Shown here: positions 9,157 through 17,996 of the stretch, piece by piece
How positions within the stretch are numbered: position 1 is the stretch's first letter
How the letters are laid out: each line of letters opens with the position of its first letter
DNA from: Gracilimonas sp046602855
GTDB taxonomy: Bacteria; Bacteroidota; Rhodothermia; Balneolales; Balneolaceae
Direction: 5' to 3'
Assembly: GCF_046602855.1 (NCBI RefSeq)
Contig: NZ_JBKINJ010000003.1
Coordinates: 74,552-138,551, forward strand
DNA: 64,000 nucleotides
Notes under the pieces: generated by a model
The model's database searches: none
What the model saw: only the letters and a program-made list of their open reading frames with translations
What the model was told of the DNA's origin: nothing
Translations under genes and position numbers: made by a program

Positions 9157-9936
9157 TTATTTGCCTTTAAAATCTGGTTTTCGCTTCTCTAAAAAGGCCT
9201 GAACGCCTTCATTATAATCATGAGTGTTTCCAGCCTCAGCCTGAAGATCGGCTTCCAGTTTCATTTGGGATTCAAGATTGTTGTAGAAACCTGCATTAAA
9301 ACCCTTTTTAGTGAGTCCAAATCCACGGGTTGGCATTTTGGCTAATTTTGAAGCTATAGCCTCAGCTTCTTTCATAAAAGCATTTTCCGGATACGATTTC
9401 CAGATCATTCCCATTTCAACGGCCTCCTGAGCTGATACTTTTTCACCCAGAAAGGTCAAAGCTGTAGCACGTGCTAATCCTATCAATCGTGGCAAAATGT
9501 AGGTTCCACCACTGTCAGGGATCAGTCCTATTTGTGAAAAGGATTGAATGAACGTAGCTTCTTCACTGGCTATAACAATATCACAGGCTAGGGCAATGTT
9601 GGCTCCGGCTCCGGCTGCGGTTCCGTTTACTGCACAGACAACAGGTTTTTCCAGTTCACGAATACCTTTAATGATCGGAATGTAGGTATGGTAGACGATC
9701 TCACTCAGATCGCGCTCTGGATCATTAGAGATTTCAGTTGCTTCTGCCAGATCCTGACCTGCAGAAAATGCTCTGCCCGTTCCCCTTACTAAAACAGATC
9801 TAACTTCATCATTTGACTCAGCCTCCATTAGGGCTTCTTTCATTTGGTCGGCCATCTCAAAATTAAAGCTGTTGAGTTTGTCAGGCCGATTTAGTGTAAT
9901 CGTGTAAACGCCGTTGGTGAGATTTGTTTCAATCAT
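9157..9936 (-). CDS. paaG: 1,2-epoxyphenylacetyl-CoA isomerase (enoyl-CoA isomerase family)
   Basis: A crotonase-fold protein of 259 residues from the ATG at 9936 (MIETNLTNGVYTITLNRPDK). An upstream in-frame TTG at 9966 is less likely. Key segments are RAFSAGQDLAEAT, CAVNGTAAGAGANIALACDIV and IGLIPDSGGTYILPRLIG, the last with the Asp typical of PaaG-type isomerases. PaaG converts ring-1,2-epoxyphenylacetyl-CoA to oxepin-CoA, the substrate of PaaZ. It lies just downstream of the epoxidase genes. Confidence 0.93.
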   Translation of the reverse strand: MIETNLTNGVYTITLNRPDKLNSFNFEMADQMKEALMEAESNDEVRSVLVRGTGRAFSAGQDLAEATEISNDPERDLSEIVYHTYIPIIKGIRELEKPVVCAVNGTAAGAGANIALACDIVIASEEATFIQSFSQIGLIPDSGGTYILPRLIGLARATALTFLGEKVSAQEAVEMGMIWKSYPENAFMKEAEAIASKLAKMPTRGFGLTKKGFNAGFYNNLESQMKLEADLQAEAGNTHDYNEGVQAFLEKRKPDFKGK

Positions 9937-10051
9937 GGGTTTTAGGACTAGGTTGTTATTTGCCAAAGTGTGAGCGGAGTTTGTCGAAAAGAAATATGCG
10001 TACTCTGAGAACAGATTTCAAAGACAAACCAAAACTATAATAGTGTACAGC

Positions 10052-10561
10052 TTAAATGCATTTAAAATGCTCGAATGGTTGTTCACAGTTGTTACAATAG
10101 TATTGTGACTTGCAGGCGGTTGAACCAAACTGACTGACTAATTTAGTTTCGAAAGAGTCGCAAAAAGGGCAGGGTATGACTTTCGTTTTGGATAAATTCT
10201 TTAAAAAATCGTTTTCCTCTTCGGTTTTTTCCGGTGGTGCGATACCATAATCTTTAAGCTTTGATTTGGCTTCTTCAGTCATCCAATCGGTAGTCCACGT
10301 TTCTGCGAAGTCGAGCTTCACTTTGAAATTTTCTACCTCTCTTTCTTCTAACTTTTCAACTACCAGCTTTTCAATTGCATTCATAGCGGGGCAGCCGGAA
10401 TAGGTAGGTGTGATCTTAACCAATATATTACCGAGATTATCAATCTCAACTTTCCGGGCAATTCCCATTTCCACAATATTTAATACCGGAATTTCAGGAT
10501 CCGTTACTTCCCTCAGGAAATCCCAGATCTGCTCTTTAGTATGTAGTTGTTTGGTTGGCAT
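10052..10561 (-). CDS. paaD: Phenylacetyl-CoA epoxidase subunit PaaD (DUF59 plus zinc ribbon)
   Basis: 169 residues. The N-terminal DUF59/MIP18 domain has VTDPEIPVLNIVEMG (19-33) and TPTYSGCPAM (51-60). A C-terminal zinc ribbon carries CPFC near 131 and CNNC near 156. PaaD is needed for maturation of the PaaABC(D)E epoxidase, probably in metal or Fe-S insertion. It directly follows paaC in the same operon, separated by a perfect 23-bp inverted repeat. Confidence 0.96.
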   Translation of the reverse strand: MPTKQLHTKEQIWDFLREVTDPEIPVLNIVEMGIARKVEIDNLGNILVKITPTYSGCPAMNAIEKLVVEKLEEREVENFKVKLDFAETWTTDWMTEEAKSKLKDYGIAPPEKTEEENDFLKNLSKTKVIPCPFCDSFETKLVSQFGSTACKSQYYCNNCEQPFEHFKCI

Positions 10562-10573
10562 TTATTAGTTTTG

Positions 10574-10633
10574 AGTCATGAGTAGTGGGTTTTGAGCAGA
10601 GTTCTCATGACTCAAAACCCACTACTCATGACT
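10574..10633. repeat. Perfect 23-bp inverted repeat between paaC and paaD
   Basis: Arms 10574-10596 (AGTCATGAGTAGTGGGTTTT plus GAG) and 10611-10633 are exact reverse complements around a 14-base loop. The units are GTTTTGAG/CTCAAAAC heptamers of the family that also brackets the four-helix-bundle genes at 29960 and 53539. It fills nearly the whole intergenic space and lacks a T-tract after the stem. Confidence 0.9.
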
Positions 10634-10636
10634 ATT

Positions 10637-11422
10637 TTATTTCCACTCTGCATCAGGATATGATCTGCGCAAAAACTGCATCTGTGCAAGCATATGTCCC
10701 AAATGCTCAGTGTGTATTCCCTTGCGACTGCCTGTCATCATAAATTGATCCCAGTCAGGCACTGTCAATGTGGCTTCTGTTAAAGTATCCTCAATTAATT
10801 TTTTCCACTCGCCTTTGAATTCAGATGAGTCTACACCTAGTCCTTCATTTATCATGGTCTTATCAACTTCATCCATATAAAAAAGCTCGTCTGTATACAT
10901 CCAGATTTCATCAAAAGAAGCTTGAATGCGGTCATGACTTTCCTCAGTGCCGTCACCCAATCTTAATACCCATTCCCTGGAATGACGCAGGTGGTATTTG
11001 ATCTCCTTAAGGTGCTTGTTGATCATTCCTGCAAACTGCTCATCTTTGACATCTTTCAGATAATGATACTGGAAGTAGCTGAATGCACTGAATATAAACT
11101 GACGAGCAACAGTAAATGCAAAGTCACCTTTGGGAAGCTCGCAAAGCTGAAGGTTGGTGAAATCCCTATCATCACGAAAGTAAGCAAAGTGGTCCTCGTC
11201 ATGCCCTTCTCCTTCAATTTCTGCGGCATATTCGTAAAGGGCAGTAGCGTGACCGATAAGATCCAACGCAATATTGGCCATAGCCAGATCTTCCTCAAGC
11301 TGAGGTCCATGTCCACACCATTCGCTCATTCTTTGGCCAAAAATAAGGCGATCATCAGCTAACCTGAGCAAATAGGTAAGAAACGATTCTTTTTTTGCTA
11401 ATTCTTTAGTTTCAGTACTCAT
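10637..11422 (-). CDS. paaC: Phenylacetyl-CoA epoxidase structural subunit PaaC
   Basis: 261 residues, ferritin-like alpha-helical protein with the PaaC landmarks RLADDRLIFGQRMSEWCGHGP at the N-terminus, DIALDLIGHA-type helix ANIALDLIGHATALYEYAAE, and the HTEHLGHMLAQMQFLRRSYPDAEW tail. It pairs with PaaA in the heterohexameric epoxidase core but lacks the di-iron site of PaaA. Order paaA-B-C-D is conserved. Confidence 0.96.
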   Translation of the reverse strand: MSTETKELAKKESFLTYLLRLADDRLIFGQRMSEWCGHGPQLEEDLAMANIALDLIGHATALYEYAAEIEGEGHDEDHFAYFRDDRDFTNLQLCELPKGDFAFTVARQFIFSAFSYFQYHYLKDVKDEQFAGMINKHLKEIKYHLRHSREWVLRLGDGTEESHDRIQASFDEIWMYTDELFYMDEVDKTMINEGLGVDSSEFKGEWKKLIEDTLTEATLTVPDWDQFMMTGSRKGIHTEHLGHMLAQMQFLRRSYPDAEWK

Positions 11423-11497
11423 CTTTCAAATAATTTTTAGTTGATCGCTATTTGTTTAATGGTTGATCGGGAAATCCCAATAACGAATAACCATTAA

Positions 11498-11803
11498 CTA
11501 TGATCTCTTTTTAACAGCTCTTGGTACACTGTAGAATTGCGGGTGCCTGTACGGTTTGTCATTAGCCGGATCAAAAAACGGTCCCATATCATCCGGAGTT
11601 GAGGCAGTGATATGTTTTGATTCAACTACCCAAATGCTCACGCCTTCATTTCTTCGGGCATAGACATCACGCGCATTCTGAAGCGCCATTTCTTTGTCGG
11701 CTGCATGCAAACTTCCTGCGTGTTCGTGGGGCTTACCTGATTTTGGCTGAGTAAAAACCTCCCAAAGAGGCCAATTATCTTTCTCGGAATTATTATCTGA
11801 CAT
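11498..11803 (-). CDS. paaB: Phenylacetyl-CoA epoxidase subunit PaaB
   Basis: 101 residues, matching the short PaaB family. It shows WPLWEVFTQPKSGKPHEHAGSLHA and ALQNARDVYARRNEGVSIWVV, followed by PFFDPANDKPYRHPQFY. PaaB bridges PaaAC heterodimers in the epoxidase. It lies between paaA and paaC with short spacers. Confidence 0.97.
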   Translation of the reverse strand: MSDNNSEKDNWPLWEVFTQPKSGKPHEHAGSLHAADKEMALQNARDVYARRNEGVSIWVVESKHITASTPDDMGPFFDPANDKPYRHPQFYSVPRAVKKRS

Positions 11804-11879
11804 GAAAATCTTAGTTTCAACTGATTAAAAAGAGATAAGTAATCTGTTAACTGGTGGCAGCTAACTGAAAACTGTTTTT

Positions 11880-12824
11880 TTAAGATGCTTTTTCTTGGCT
11901 TAATTTTTTCTTTCGTGCGTAAGCATTGGCTGCTTCACGAACCCACTCACCGTTTTCATGAGCTGCTCTTCTAGCTTTCATGCGTTCACGATTCATGATA
12001 CCGTTACCTTTTACTACATCCCAGAATTCATCCCAGGGAATATTACCGAAATCCCAGTGACCGGATTCCTCATTATATTTCAGATCCGGATCGGGAATTT
12101 CGAGACCGATTGCATCGGCTTCCATGACCATACGGTCAACATAATGCTGACGGAGTTCATCATTGGTTTTCAGCTTAACCTGCCATTTGATGAGCTCGGC
12201 GCTGTTTGGAGAATCGGTGTCATGCGGACCGAACATCATCAGGCTGGGCCACCACCAGCGATTTACAGAATCCTGAGCCATTTTTTGCTGTTCGGGTGTG
12301 CCGGAAGCCATCTTGGCTATCATCTCATATCCCTGCTTTTTGTGAAAACTTTCTTCCTTGCAGATTCGAACGTTGGCACGAGAATAGGGTCCATATGAAG
12401 AGCGTGCCAACATGGTTTGATTTACAATCGCTGCCCCATCCACAAGCCATCCGATCGCGCAAATATCGGCGTAAGTCATAGTAGGGTAGTTGAAAATACT
12501 TGAGTACTTGGCACTTCCATATAAATATTGATCAACGAGTTCTTTTCTTTCGATTCCCAAGGTTTCGGTCGCACTATACAAATAGAGACCATGACCGGCT
12601 TCGTCCTGAACCTTAGCAAGGAGTACCAATTTCCTTTTGAGTGATGGAGCTCGTTCGATCCAGTTCCCCTCCGGAAGCATACCCACGATTTCAGAGTGGG
12701 CATGCTGACTCATCATTCTGATTAATTGCTGGCGATACCGTTCTGGCATCCAATCTTTGGGTTCAATTTTTTCTCCCGCATCAATGCGGGCTTGAAATTC
12801 GTCTAACTTTTCTTGATTCTCCAT
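11880..12824 (-). CDS. paaA: Phenylacetyl-CoA epoxidase catalytic subunit PaaA
   Basis: 314 residues with the di-iron ligand pattern expected for PaaA: Glu45 in AHSEIVGM, Glu75 and His78 in VQDEAGHGLY, and Glu157-158/His161 in CKEESFHKKQGY. It epoxidises the ring of phenylacetyl-CoA using O2 and electrons from PaaE. It is the first gene of the minus-strand operon, transcribed from the 127-base region shared with hppD. No paaE gene is present in the operon or elsewhere in the window, so the reductase must be encoded elsewhere or replaced. Confidence 0.97.
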   Translation of the reverse strand: MENQEKLDEFQARIDAGEKIEPKDWMPERYRQQLIRMMSQHAHSEIVGMLPEGNWIERAPSLKRKLVLLAKVQDEAGHGLYLYSATETLGIERKELVDQYLYGSAKYSSIFNYPTMTYADICAIGWLVDGAAIVNQTMLARSSYGPYSRANVRICKEESFHKKQGYEMIAKMASGTPEQQKMAQDSVNRWWWPSLMMFGPHDTDSPNSAELIKWQVKLKTNDELRQHYVDRMVMEADAIGLEIPDPDLKYNEESGHWDFGNIPWDEFWDVVKGNGIMNRERMKARRAAHENGEWVREAANAYARKKKLSQEKAS

Positions 12825-12951
12825 GTGGAAGCGCTTTTTTATTTTGTAAATTAAACAATGTGAGCCTTACAATCATTCGAAAGATAGTTTAAAATCGTTA
12901 AAAAACGGAAAGGCCCACTAAGCTAATTGAAATTTAAGAGAACCAAGTAAA
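12825..12951. promoter_or_regulatory. Divergent promoter region paaA / hppD
   Basis: This is the only space between the divergent phenylacetate operon and the homogentisate genes, so it must hold both promoters. An AAAGCGCTTCC element lies within 15 bases of the paaA start. A TATCTTTCG on the minus strand resembles the Bacteroidota -7 box TAnnTTTG with one mismatch. No clear -33 TTTG partner was found. Confidence 0.55.
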
Positions 12952-14088
12952 ATGGCTGGAAAGCAAGACACCCTTCAAAGACCCGTAGAAGAAAAATTTG
13001 ATGACCATCTTGGACTTCAGGATGTAGATTACGTGGAGCATTATGTAAGTAATGCCAAGCAAGCAGCACACTATTACATTACCACGTTTGGATTTGAGAT
13101 GAAAGCTTATTCGGGATTAGAGACAGGCGTACGGGATCGGGCATCGTATTATTTAGAGCAAGGAAATATTCGTTTCGTACTATCGTCTCCTTTGAACAGC
13201 AACTCGCCGATCTCAAAGTTCGTACATAAACACGGTGATGGAGTAAAAGATATTGCCATGCATGTGGAGGATGTAGATCGAGCGTTTAATGAATCCGTAA
13301 AACGGGGAGCTGAGGCAGTTACGGAACCTTACGATATGAAAGACGAACATGGGATCATTCGCAGGGCAGCAATCAAAACATACGGTGATGTGATCCACTC
13401 TTTCATAGATCGCTCAAGTTATGATGGTTTGTTTATGCCGGGATATCAGCCTAAAGAAAGTCTATTGAAGACGGATCCTGTAGGTGTTCAGTTCGTAGAC
13501 CATTGTGTAGGTAATGTGGAATTGGGGCAGATGGAGCGCTGGGTTGATTTCTATCGCGATGTGCTTGGTTTTACTCAGTACATCAGCTTTGACGATAAAG
13601 ATATTTCAACTGAATATTCGGCCCTGATGAGTCGCGTGATGGCAGGTGGTCGAGGAATGATCAAGTTCCCAATAAACGAGCCTGCAGACGGAAAGAGAAA
13701 ATCACAGATCGAGGAATACCTTGATTTCTTTGAAGGTCCCGGTGTACAACATGTAGCTATGCTTACCGGTGATATCATCGATACCGTAACCAAACTCCGT
13801 GATCGGGGCGTAGAGTTTCTCAAAGTACCGACTACCTATTATGAAGAATTGGAAGACCGTGTGGGCAACATCGATGAGCCCATCGAGAAACTTGAAGATC
13901 TGGGAATTCTGGTGGATCGTGACGATGAAGGATATCTGCTTCAGATATTCACCAAGCCGGTAGTAGATCGGCCGACCTTATTCTACGAGATCATCCAGCG
14001 CAAAGGTGCCCGCGGTTTTGGAAAAGGAAATTTCAAAGCCCTTTTCGAAGCCATCGAGCGTGAACAAGACCTTAGAGGCAATTTGTAA
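12952..14088 (+). CDS. hppD: 4-hydroxyphenylpyruvate dioxygenase
   Basis: 378 residues with the vicinal-oxygen-chelate fold and the three Fe(II) ligands of HPPD: His184 in VQFVDHCVGNV, His267 in GPGVQHVAML and Glu346 in PTLFYEIIQR, followed by GARGFGKGNFKALFEAIEREQ. It converts 4-hydroxyphenylpyruvate, from tyrosine, to homogentisate. It heads a two-gene unit with hmgA and is divergent from the phenylacetate operon. Confidence 0.97.
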   Translation: MAGKQDTLQRPVEEKFDDHLGLQDVDYVEHYVSNAKQAAHYYITTFGFEMKAYSGLETGVRDRASYYLEQGNIRFVLSSPLNSNSPISKFVHKHGDGVKDIAMHVEDVDRAFNESVKRGAEAVTEPYDMKDEHGIIRRAAIKTYGDVIHSFIDRSSYDGLFMPGYQPKESLLKTDPVGVQFVDHCVGNVELGQMERWVDFYRDVLGFTQYISFDDKDISTEYSALMSRVMAGGRGMIKFPINEPADGKRKSQIEEYLDFFEGPGVQHVAMLTGDIIDTVTKLRDRGVEFLKVPTTYYEELEDRVGNIDEPIEKLEDLGILVDRDDEGYLLQIFTKPVVDRPTLFYEIIQRKGARGFGKGNFKALFEAIEREQDLRGNL

Positions 14089-14101
14089 TTATAAATTAGA
14101 G

Positions 14102-14150
14102 ATTATGGATTTTGAATTTGGCTGGAATACAGCAATTCAAAATCCATAAT
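14102..14150. repeat. 17-bp perfect inverted repeat between hppD and hmgA
   Basis: ATTATGGATTTTGAATT (14102-14118) and AATTCAAAATCCATAAT (14134-14150) form a perfect stem with a 15-base loop, followed by further TTCAAAA heptamers up to the hmgA start. It is the same class of heptamer hairpin as at 10574 and 4882. Confidence 0.85.
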
Positions 14151-14171
14151 TCAAAATTCAAAATTTTAGCC

Positions 14172-15326
14172 ATGTATTACCACGCATTAGGGAAGATCCC
14201 GCACAAACGACATACGATATTTCGCAGAGAGGATGGTGAACTTTACACTGAAGAACTATTTGGAGCGGAGGGATTCCATGGAAACAGTTCGCTGCTGTAT
14301 CATCATAATATGCCAACTCGGGTTATCAAGATCGAGGAAGGTGCAAAGATCGATGTCAAAAAAGCGGATGAGAAGACTTTGCGCCACCGTTTACTGAATA
14401 CCAAGGATATTCCCGCGGGAGGGGATCCCATTACCGGTCGAAAAGTGCTAATGTTCAATAACGACATTCAGATCGGCGTAGCACGACCAACCGGTGATAT
14501 GGATTATTTCTATCGTAATGGAGAGCACGATGAACTGCTGTTTATACACGAGGGTGAAGGGCATATACAGTCGGTTTTCGGTAGACTCGATTTTGGTTGG
14601 GGCGACTATATATATATGCCTCGTGGTACTACGTATCAGATCAATTTTGAGACAGAAGAAGCCCGTTATCTCTTTGCCGACTCAACAGGCCCTATTGACT
14701 TCCCCAAACGCTACCTATCCGAAATGGGGCAGTTCATGGAAAATTCTCCATTTTGCGAACGGGATTTTAGGTTGCCATCCGAGCAGTTATACTTTCCGGA
14801 AGAAGGAGAATTTGAGGTTCGGATCAAAAAAGGCGGGCGATTCCATCATTATACAGTAGATTACCATCCATGCGATGTGGTTGGGTGGGATGGTTATCTG
14901 TATCCCTGGATATTTAATATTAAGGATTTTGAACCGATCACCGGCCGTATTCATCAGCCGCCACCGGTTCACCAAACGTTCAGAGGGCACAATTATGTGG
15001 TGTGCAGTTTCTGCCCGCGTAAGTTCGATTATCACCCTGAATCAATTCCGGCGCCATACAATCACTCTAATGTAGATTCCGATGAGATGATTTATTATGT
15101 GGAAGGCGATTTCATGAGTCGTAAAGGTATTGGGTATGCGGATATAACGTTGCATCCGGGGGGTATCCCACATGGACCTCAGCCCGGTAAAGCTGAAGGC
15201 AGTATAGGGGCGGAAGAGACAGATGAATATGCTGTTATGATCGACACTTTCCATCCTATGTATGTTACCGAAGAAGCCATGCGATTGGATGATCCCAGTT
15301 ATCCATATTCTTGGTTAAATGATTAA
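14172..15326 (+). CDS. hmgA: Homogentisate 1,2-dioxygenase
   Basis: 384 residues from the ATG at 14172 (MYYHALGKIPHKRHTIFRRE). An in-frame ATG at 14112 lies inside the hairpin repeat and would add 20 residues encoded by repeat. The protein has the cupin fold, with the C-terminal iron-ligand segments PYNHSNVDSDEMIYYVEGD and HPGGIPHGPQPG. It opens the homogentisate ring to maleylacetoacetate. Maleylacetoacetate isomerase and fumarylacetoacetase are not in the window. Confidence 0.96.
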   Translation: MYYHALGKIPHKRHTIFRREDGELYTEELFGAEGFHGNSSLLYHHNMPTRVIKIEEGAKIDVKKADEKTLRHRLLNTKDIPAGGDPITGRKVLMFNNDIQIGVARPTGDMDYFYRNGEHDELLFIHEGEGHIQSVFGRLDFGWGDYIYMPRGTTYQINFETEEARYLFADSTGPIDFPKRYLSEMGQFMENSPFCERDFRLPSEQLYFPEEGEFEVRIKKGGRFHHYTVDYHPCDVVGWDGYLYPWIFNIKDFEPITGRIHQPPPVHQTFRGHNYVVCSFCPRKFDYHPESIPAPYNHSNVDSDEMIYYVEGDFMSRKGIGYADITLHPGGIPHGPQPGKAEGSIGAEETDEYAVMIDTFHPMYVTEEAMRLDDPSYPYSWLND

Positions 15327-15366
15327 TAATGCCATCTAATGGATTTATATACTTAAGAAGGGCACA

Positions 15367-15828
15367 TTAACTCCATGTTTCATTTCTGAGAGAATCAACG
15401 GCAACCATTACGTCATACTGACTGATCTGTCCAACTAATTCTCCATTATCCACTACCGGAAATCGTCTGAGCCGAAGTTTCAGGAATTTCTGTGCAACTT
15501 CTATGATGTTTTCATTGGGGCCTACCGTAATAGGTGCAGGCGTCATGTATTCACTTACGGTCCCATTCAGTTCAGGGGTATTGGTATATTTTCCGCGAAC
15601 AACTTGCTTTACACAATCCCCTTCGGATACGATACCAACAAGTTCGCCTTCATCATTAACCACAGGTCCTCCCGAGAACTTTTTTTTAACCAAAATTCGT
15701 AATACATGTCCCATAGAGTCATCCGGAGAGAATGTGATAAGATTTTTAGTCATAAAATCTTTAACCTGTATAGCCTGCCCTTTAAACTTGGGTTCTTTCT
15801 TTTTCGGTGCTTGATAACTTTTAACCAT
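15367..15828 (-). CDS. CBS-domain pair protein
   Basis: 153 residues made of two CBS motifs: VKDFMTKNLITFSPDDSMGHVL...GIVSEGDCVKQV (about 22-75) and VSEYMTPAPITVGPNENI...GQISQYDVMVAV (about 88-145). Such stand-alone CBS pairs bind adenine nucleotides, but the target here cannot be named. It is convergent with hmgA and divergent from the M61 peptidase gene. Confidence 0.88.
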   Translation of the reverse strand: MVKSYQAPKKKEPKFKGQAIQVKDFMTKNLITFSPDDSMGHVLRILVKKKFSGGPVVNDEGELVGIVSEGDCVKQVVRGKYTNTPELNGTVSEYMTPAPITVGPNENIIEVAQKFLKLRLRRFPVVDNGELVGQISQYDVMVAVDSLRNETWS

Positions 15829-16054
15829 AATTGAATTGAATTCTGTTTAATTGTTTCACCATGTAAAAAGCGATTTTTATATGTCTATTGCAATAACTAT
15901 AGAAGGGATTTTTTCGTTGGATATTTCTTTGAATAATTAATGGTTTCGTCATTTATCATTTCTTTCAAATCTTTTAACGTTCTGTTCCTTTGCGTCTGAA
16001 GGAAACTCTGTTCATATTCACGGCCTTTATAGTAATTCAAGTATAATCTTTGTT

Positions 16055-17845
16055 ATGAGAAAAGCATCGACAGCCCTCATTTTTTCACTTGTGTTGATAT
16101 TTTTTGCACAAGCTCAAAGCACCACTAAGTACAATATCTCATTTGAAAACGCTGTTCACCACGAGGCAGAAATTCGGGTGGAGTTTACAAATCTGGAAAA
16201 TAAAGTTCTTGAGATCAGGATGAGCCGCACTTCTCCGGGTCGTTATGCGTTGCATGAGTTCGCCAAGAATGTGTATGGAGTGAGGGCTACTGACGGTGAG
16301 GGAAAGGAGCTGAAAGTGACACGACCTAACCCACATCAGTGGAATGTAAGTGGCCACGATGGTACCGTAAATTTTGAATATATACTATTTGCCAATCGGG
16401 GAGATGGTACTTATTCGCAGGTGGATGAAACACATGCTCACCTAAACATGCCGGCAACTTTTGTGTGGGCCAGAGACTATGAACAACGGCCGATCGAGAT
16501 CGATTTTGATATACCGGAACACCTGAACTGGAAGATCGCCACGCAGTTAAAGCCTTTGAGCGAAACAACCTATTATGCTCCCGATCTGTATTATTTTTTG
16601 GACAGTCCTGTAGAAATCGCTGATCTGTATGAAAGGTCTAAAAAAGTAGGGGGGCAAACTATAAAGATGGCCTTGCATACTAAATCAACAGATCGTGAAG
16701 TTGACTCTTATTTTGAGAATGTAATGGCTATTGTTAATGAACAGGTAGAAGTATTTGGTGAACTTCCGGATCTGGATTATGGTGAATATGTATTCCTGAA
16801 TTGCTTTATGCCAAACGCCAGTGGAGATGGGATGGAGCATCGAAACTCCACGGTTGTGACAAACTCAAAACCGCTTGATGAGCCACTTGGTGAGACCAGT
16901 ATTGGTACAATCTCACATGAGTTTGTACATACCTGGAATGTAGAGCGCATTCGTCCTGCAAGCCTAGAACCTTTTGATTTTGAAGAAGCCAATATGAGTG
17001 GCGAACTATGGTTTGCTGAGGGCTTTACCAGTTACTACACTAACCTGATCCTTACCAGAGCAGGAATCAGAACTCCGAAAGAATATGTAGAAGGCCTGGC
17101 CGGTGGTATCAATTATGTTTTCAATCACCCTGGTACGCAATTTTTCAATCCAGTTGAAATGAGCTATCAGGCGCCATTTGTGGATGCAGCCCGCTCTGTA
17201 GATCCCGTGAACCGAGAGAATACCTTCATTTCATATTATACGTACGGAAGTGTATTGGGTTTAGCTCTCGATCTGTCACTTAGGGATATGGATGGTGATA
17301 AAAATCTTGATGATTTCATGAAACTGATGTGGATCAAATTTGGGAAAAAGGAAATTCCATATACCAATAGAGATATTGAAGATGCTTTGACTGAGTATGC
17401 TGGAGAAGAATTTGCATCAAACTTCTTCAGTAAATATATCTTTGATAGTCGAATGCCGGATTATAAAGCATTACTTGCGGCCGTTGGCATTGAATTCGGG
17501 AAAGCCAATCCAGGCAAAGCAAGCCTGGGGACTAATATTAGAATTGAAAATGGAGTTGGTATTTTGACAAGCAATGCCATAAAAGGTTCACCTGTCTACG
17601 AAGCAGGAATTGAATCTACTGATGAGATATTATCCATTGCAGGTAACCGTCTGAACAGTGTAAATAGTGTGGATGAAATACTGGAAGATTATGAGCCCGG
17701 AGACACAGTTGAGATCACTTTTATAAGATGGGGGCAGCAGAAAACAACTACAGCTATCCTTATGAAGGATCCTGACTATCAAACAAAGTACTTAAATGAT
17801 ATCAATTCATCGCAAAGACAAAAACGAAATAGCTGGCTGGACTGA
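16055..17845 (+). CDS. M61 family (glycyl aminopeptidase-like) metallopeptidase with PDZ domain
   Basis: 596 residues with a Sec signal peptide (MRKASTALIFSLVLIFFAQA). The zinc motif HEFVHTWN lies near residue 287, the downstream Glu-bearing LWFAEGFTSYYTNLI follows, and a C-terminal PDZ domain spans about residues 490-570 (GVGILTSNAIKGSPVYEAGIESTDEILSIAG). This is the standard layout of secreted M61 peptidases. It appears monocistronic. Confidence 0.93.
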   Translation: MRKASTALIFSLVLIFFAQAQSTTKYNISFENAVHHEAEIRVEFTNLENKVLEIRMSRTSPGRYALHEFAKNVYGVRATDGEGKELKVTRPNPHQWNVSGHDGTVNFEYILFANRGDGTYSQVDETHAHLNMPATFVWARDYEQRPIEIDFDIPEHLNWKIATQLKPLSETTYYAPDLYYFLDSPVEIADLYERSKKVGGQTIKMALHTKSTDREVDSYFENVMAIVNEQVEVFGELPDLDYGEYVFLNCFMPNASGDGMEHRNSTVVTNSKPLDEPLGETSIGTISHEFVHTWNVERIRPASLEPFDFEEANMSGELWFAEGFTSYYTNLILTRAGIRTPKEYVEGLAGGINYVFNHPGTQFFNPVEMSYQAPFVDAARSVDPVNRENTFISYYTYGSVLGLALDLSLRDMDGDKNLDDFMKLMWIKFGKKEIPYTNRDIEDALTEYAGEEFASNFFSKYIFDSRMPDYKALLAAVGIEFGKANPGKASLGTNIRIENGVGILTSNAIKGSPVYEAGIESTDEILSIAGNRLNSVNSVDEILEDYEPGDTVEITFIRWGQQKTTTAILMKDPDYQTKYLNDINSSQRQKRNSWLD

Positions 17846-17996
17846 ATTTGATCGAAACAAAATAAATTCCACTTCATATGAGTTCTTGTTCATGGCTTTC
17901 TAATAGGAATTGTCTCACTTAGTTTTGAAATGGTTTTTCATCAAGAATGACCTTATAATGTAAATCTGATAACGGTTAGCGCAACAAAAATTAGTT

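Noticed and set aside
12825..12840. cre-like element at the paaA start (GGAAGCGCTTTTT)
   Set aside because: Only the central part fits and it touches the start codon; kept merely as a remark in the promoter entry.
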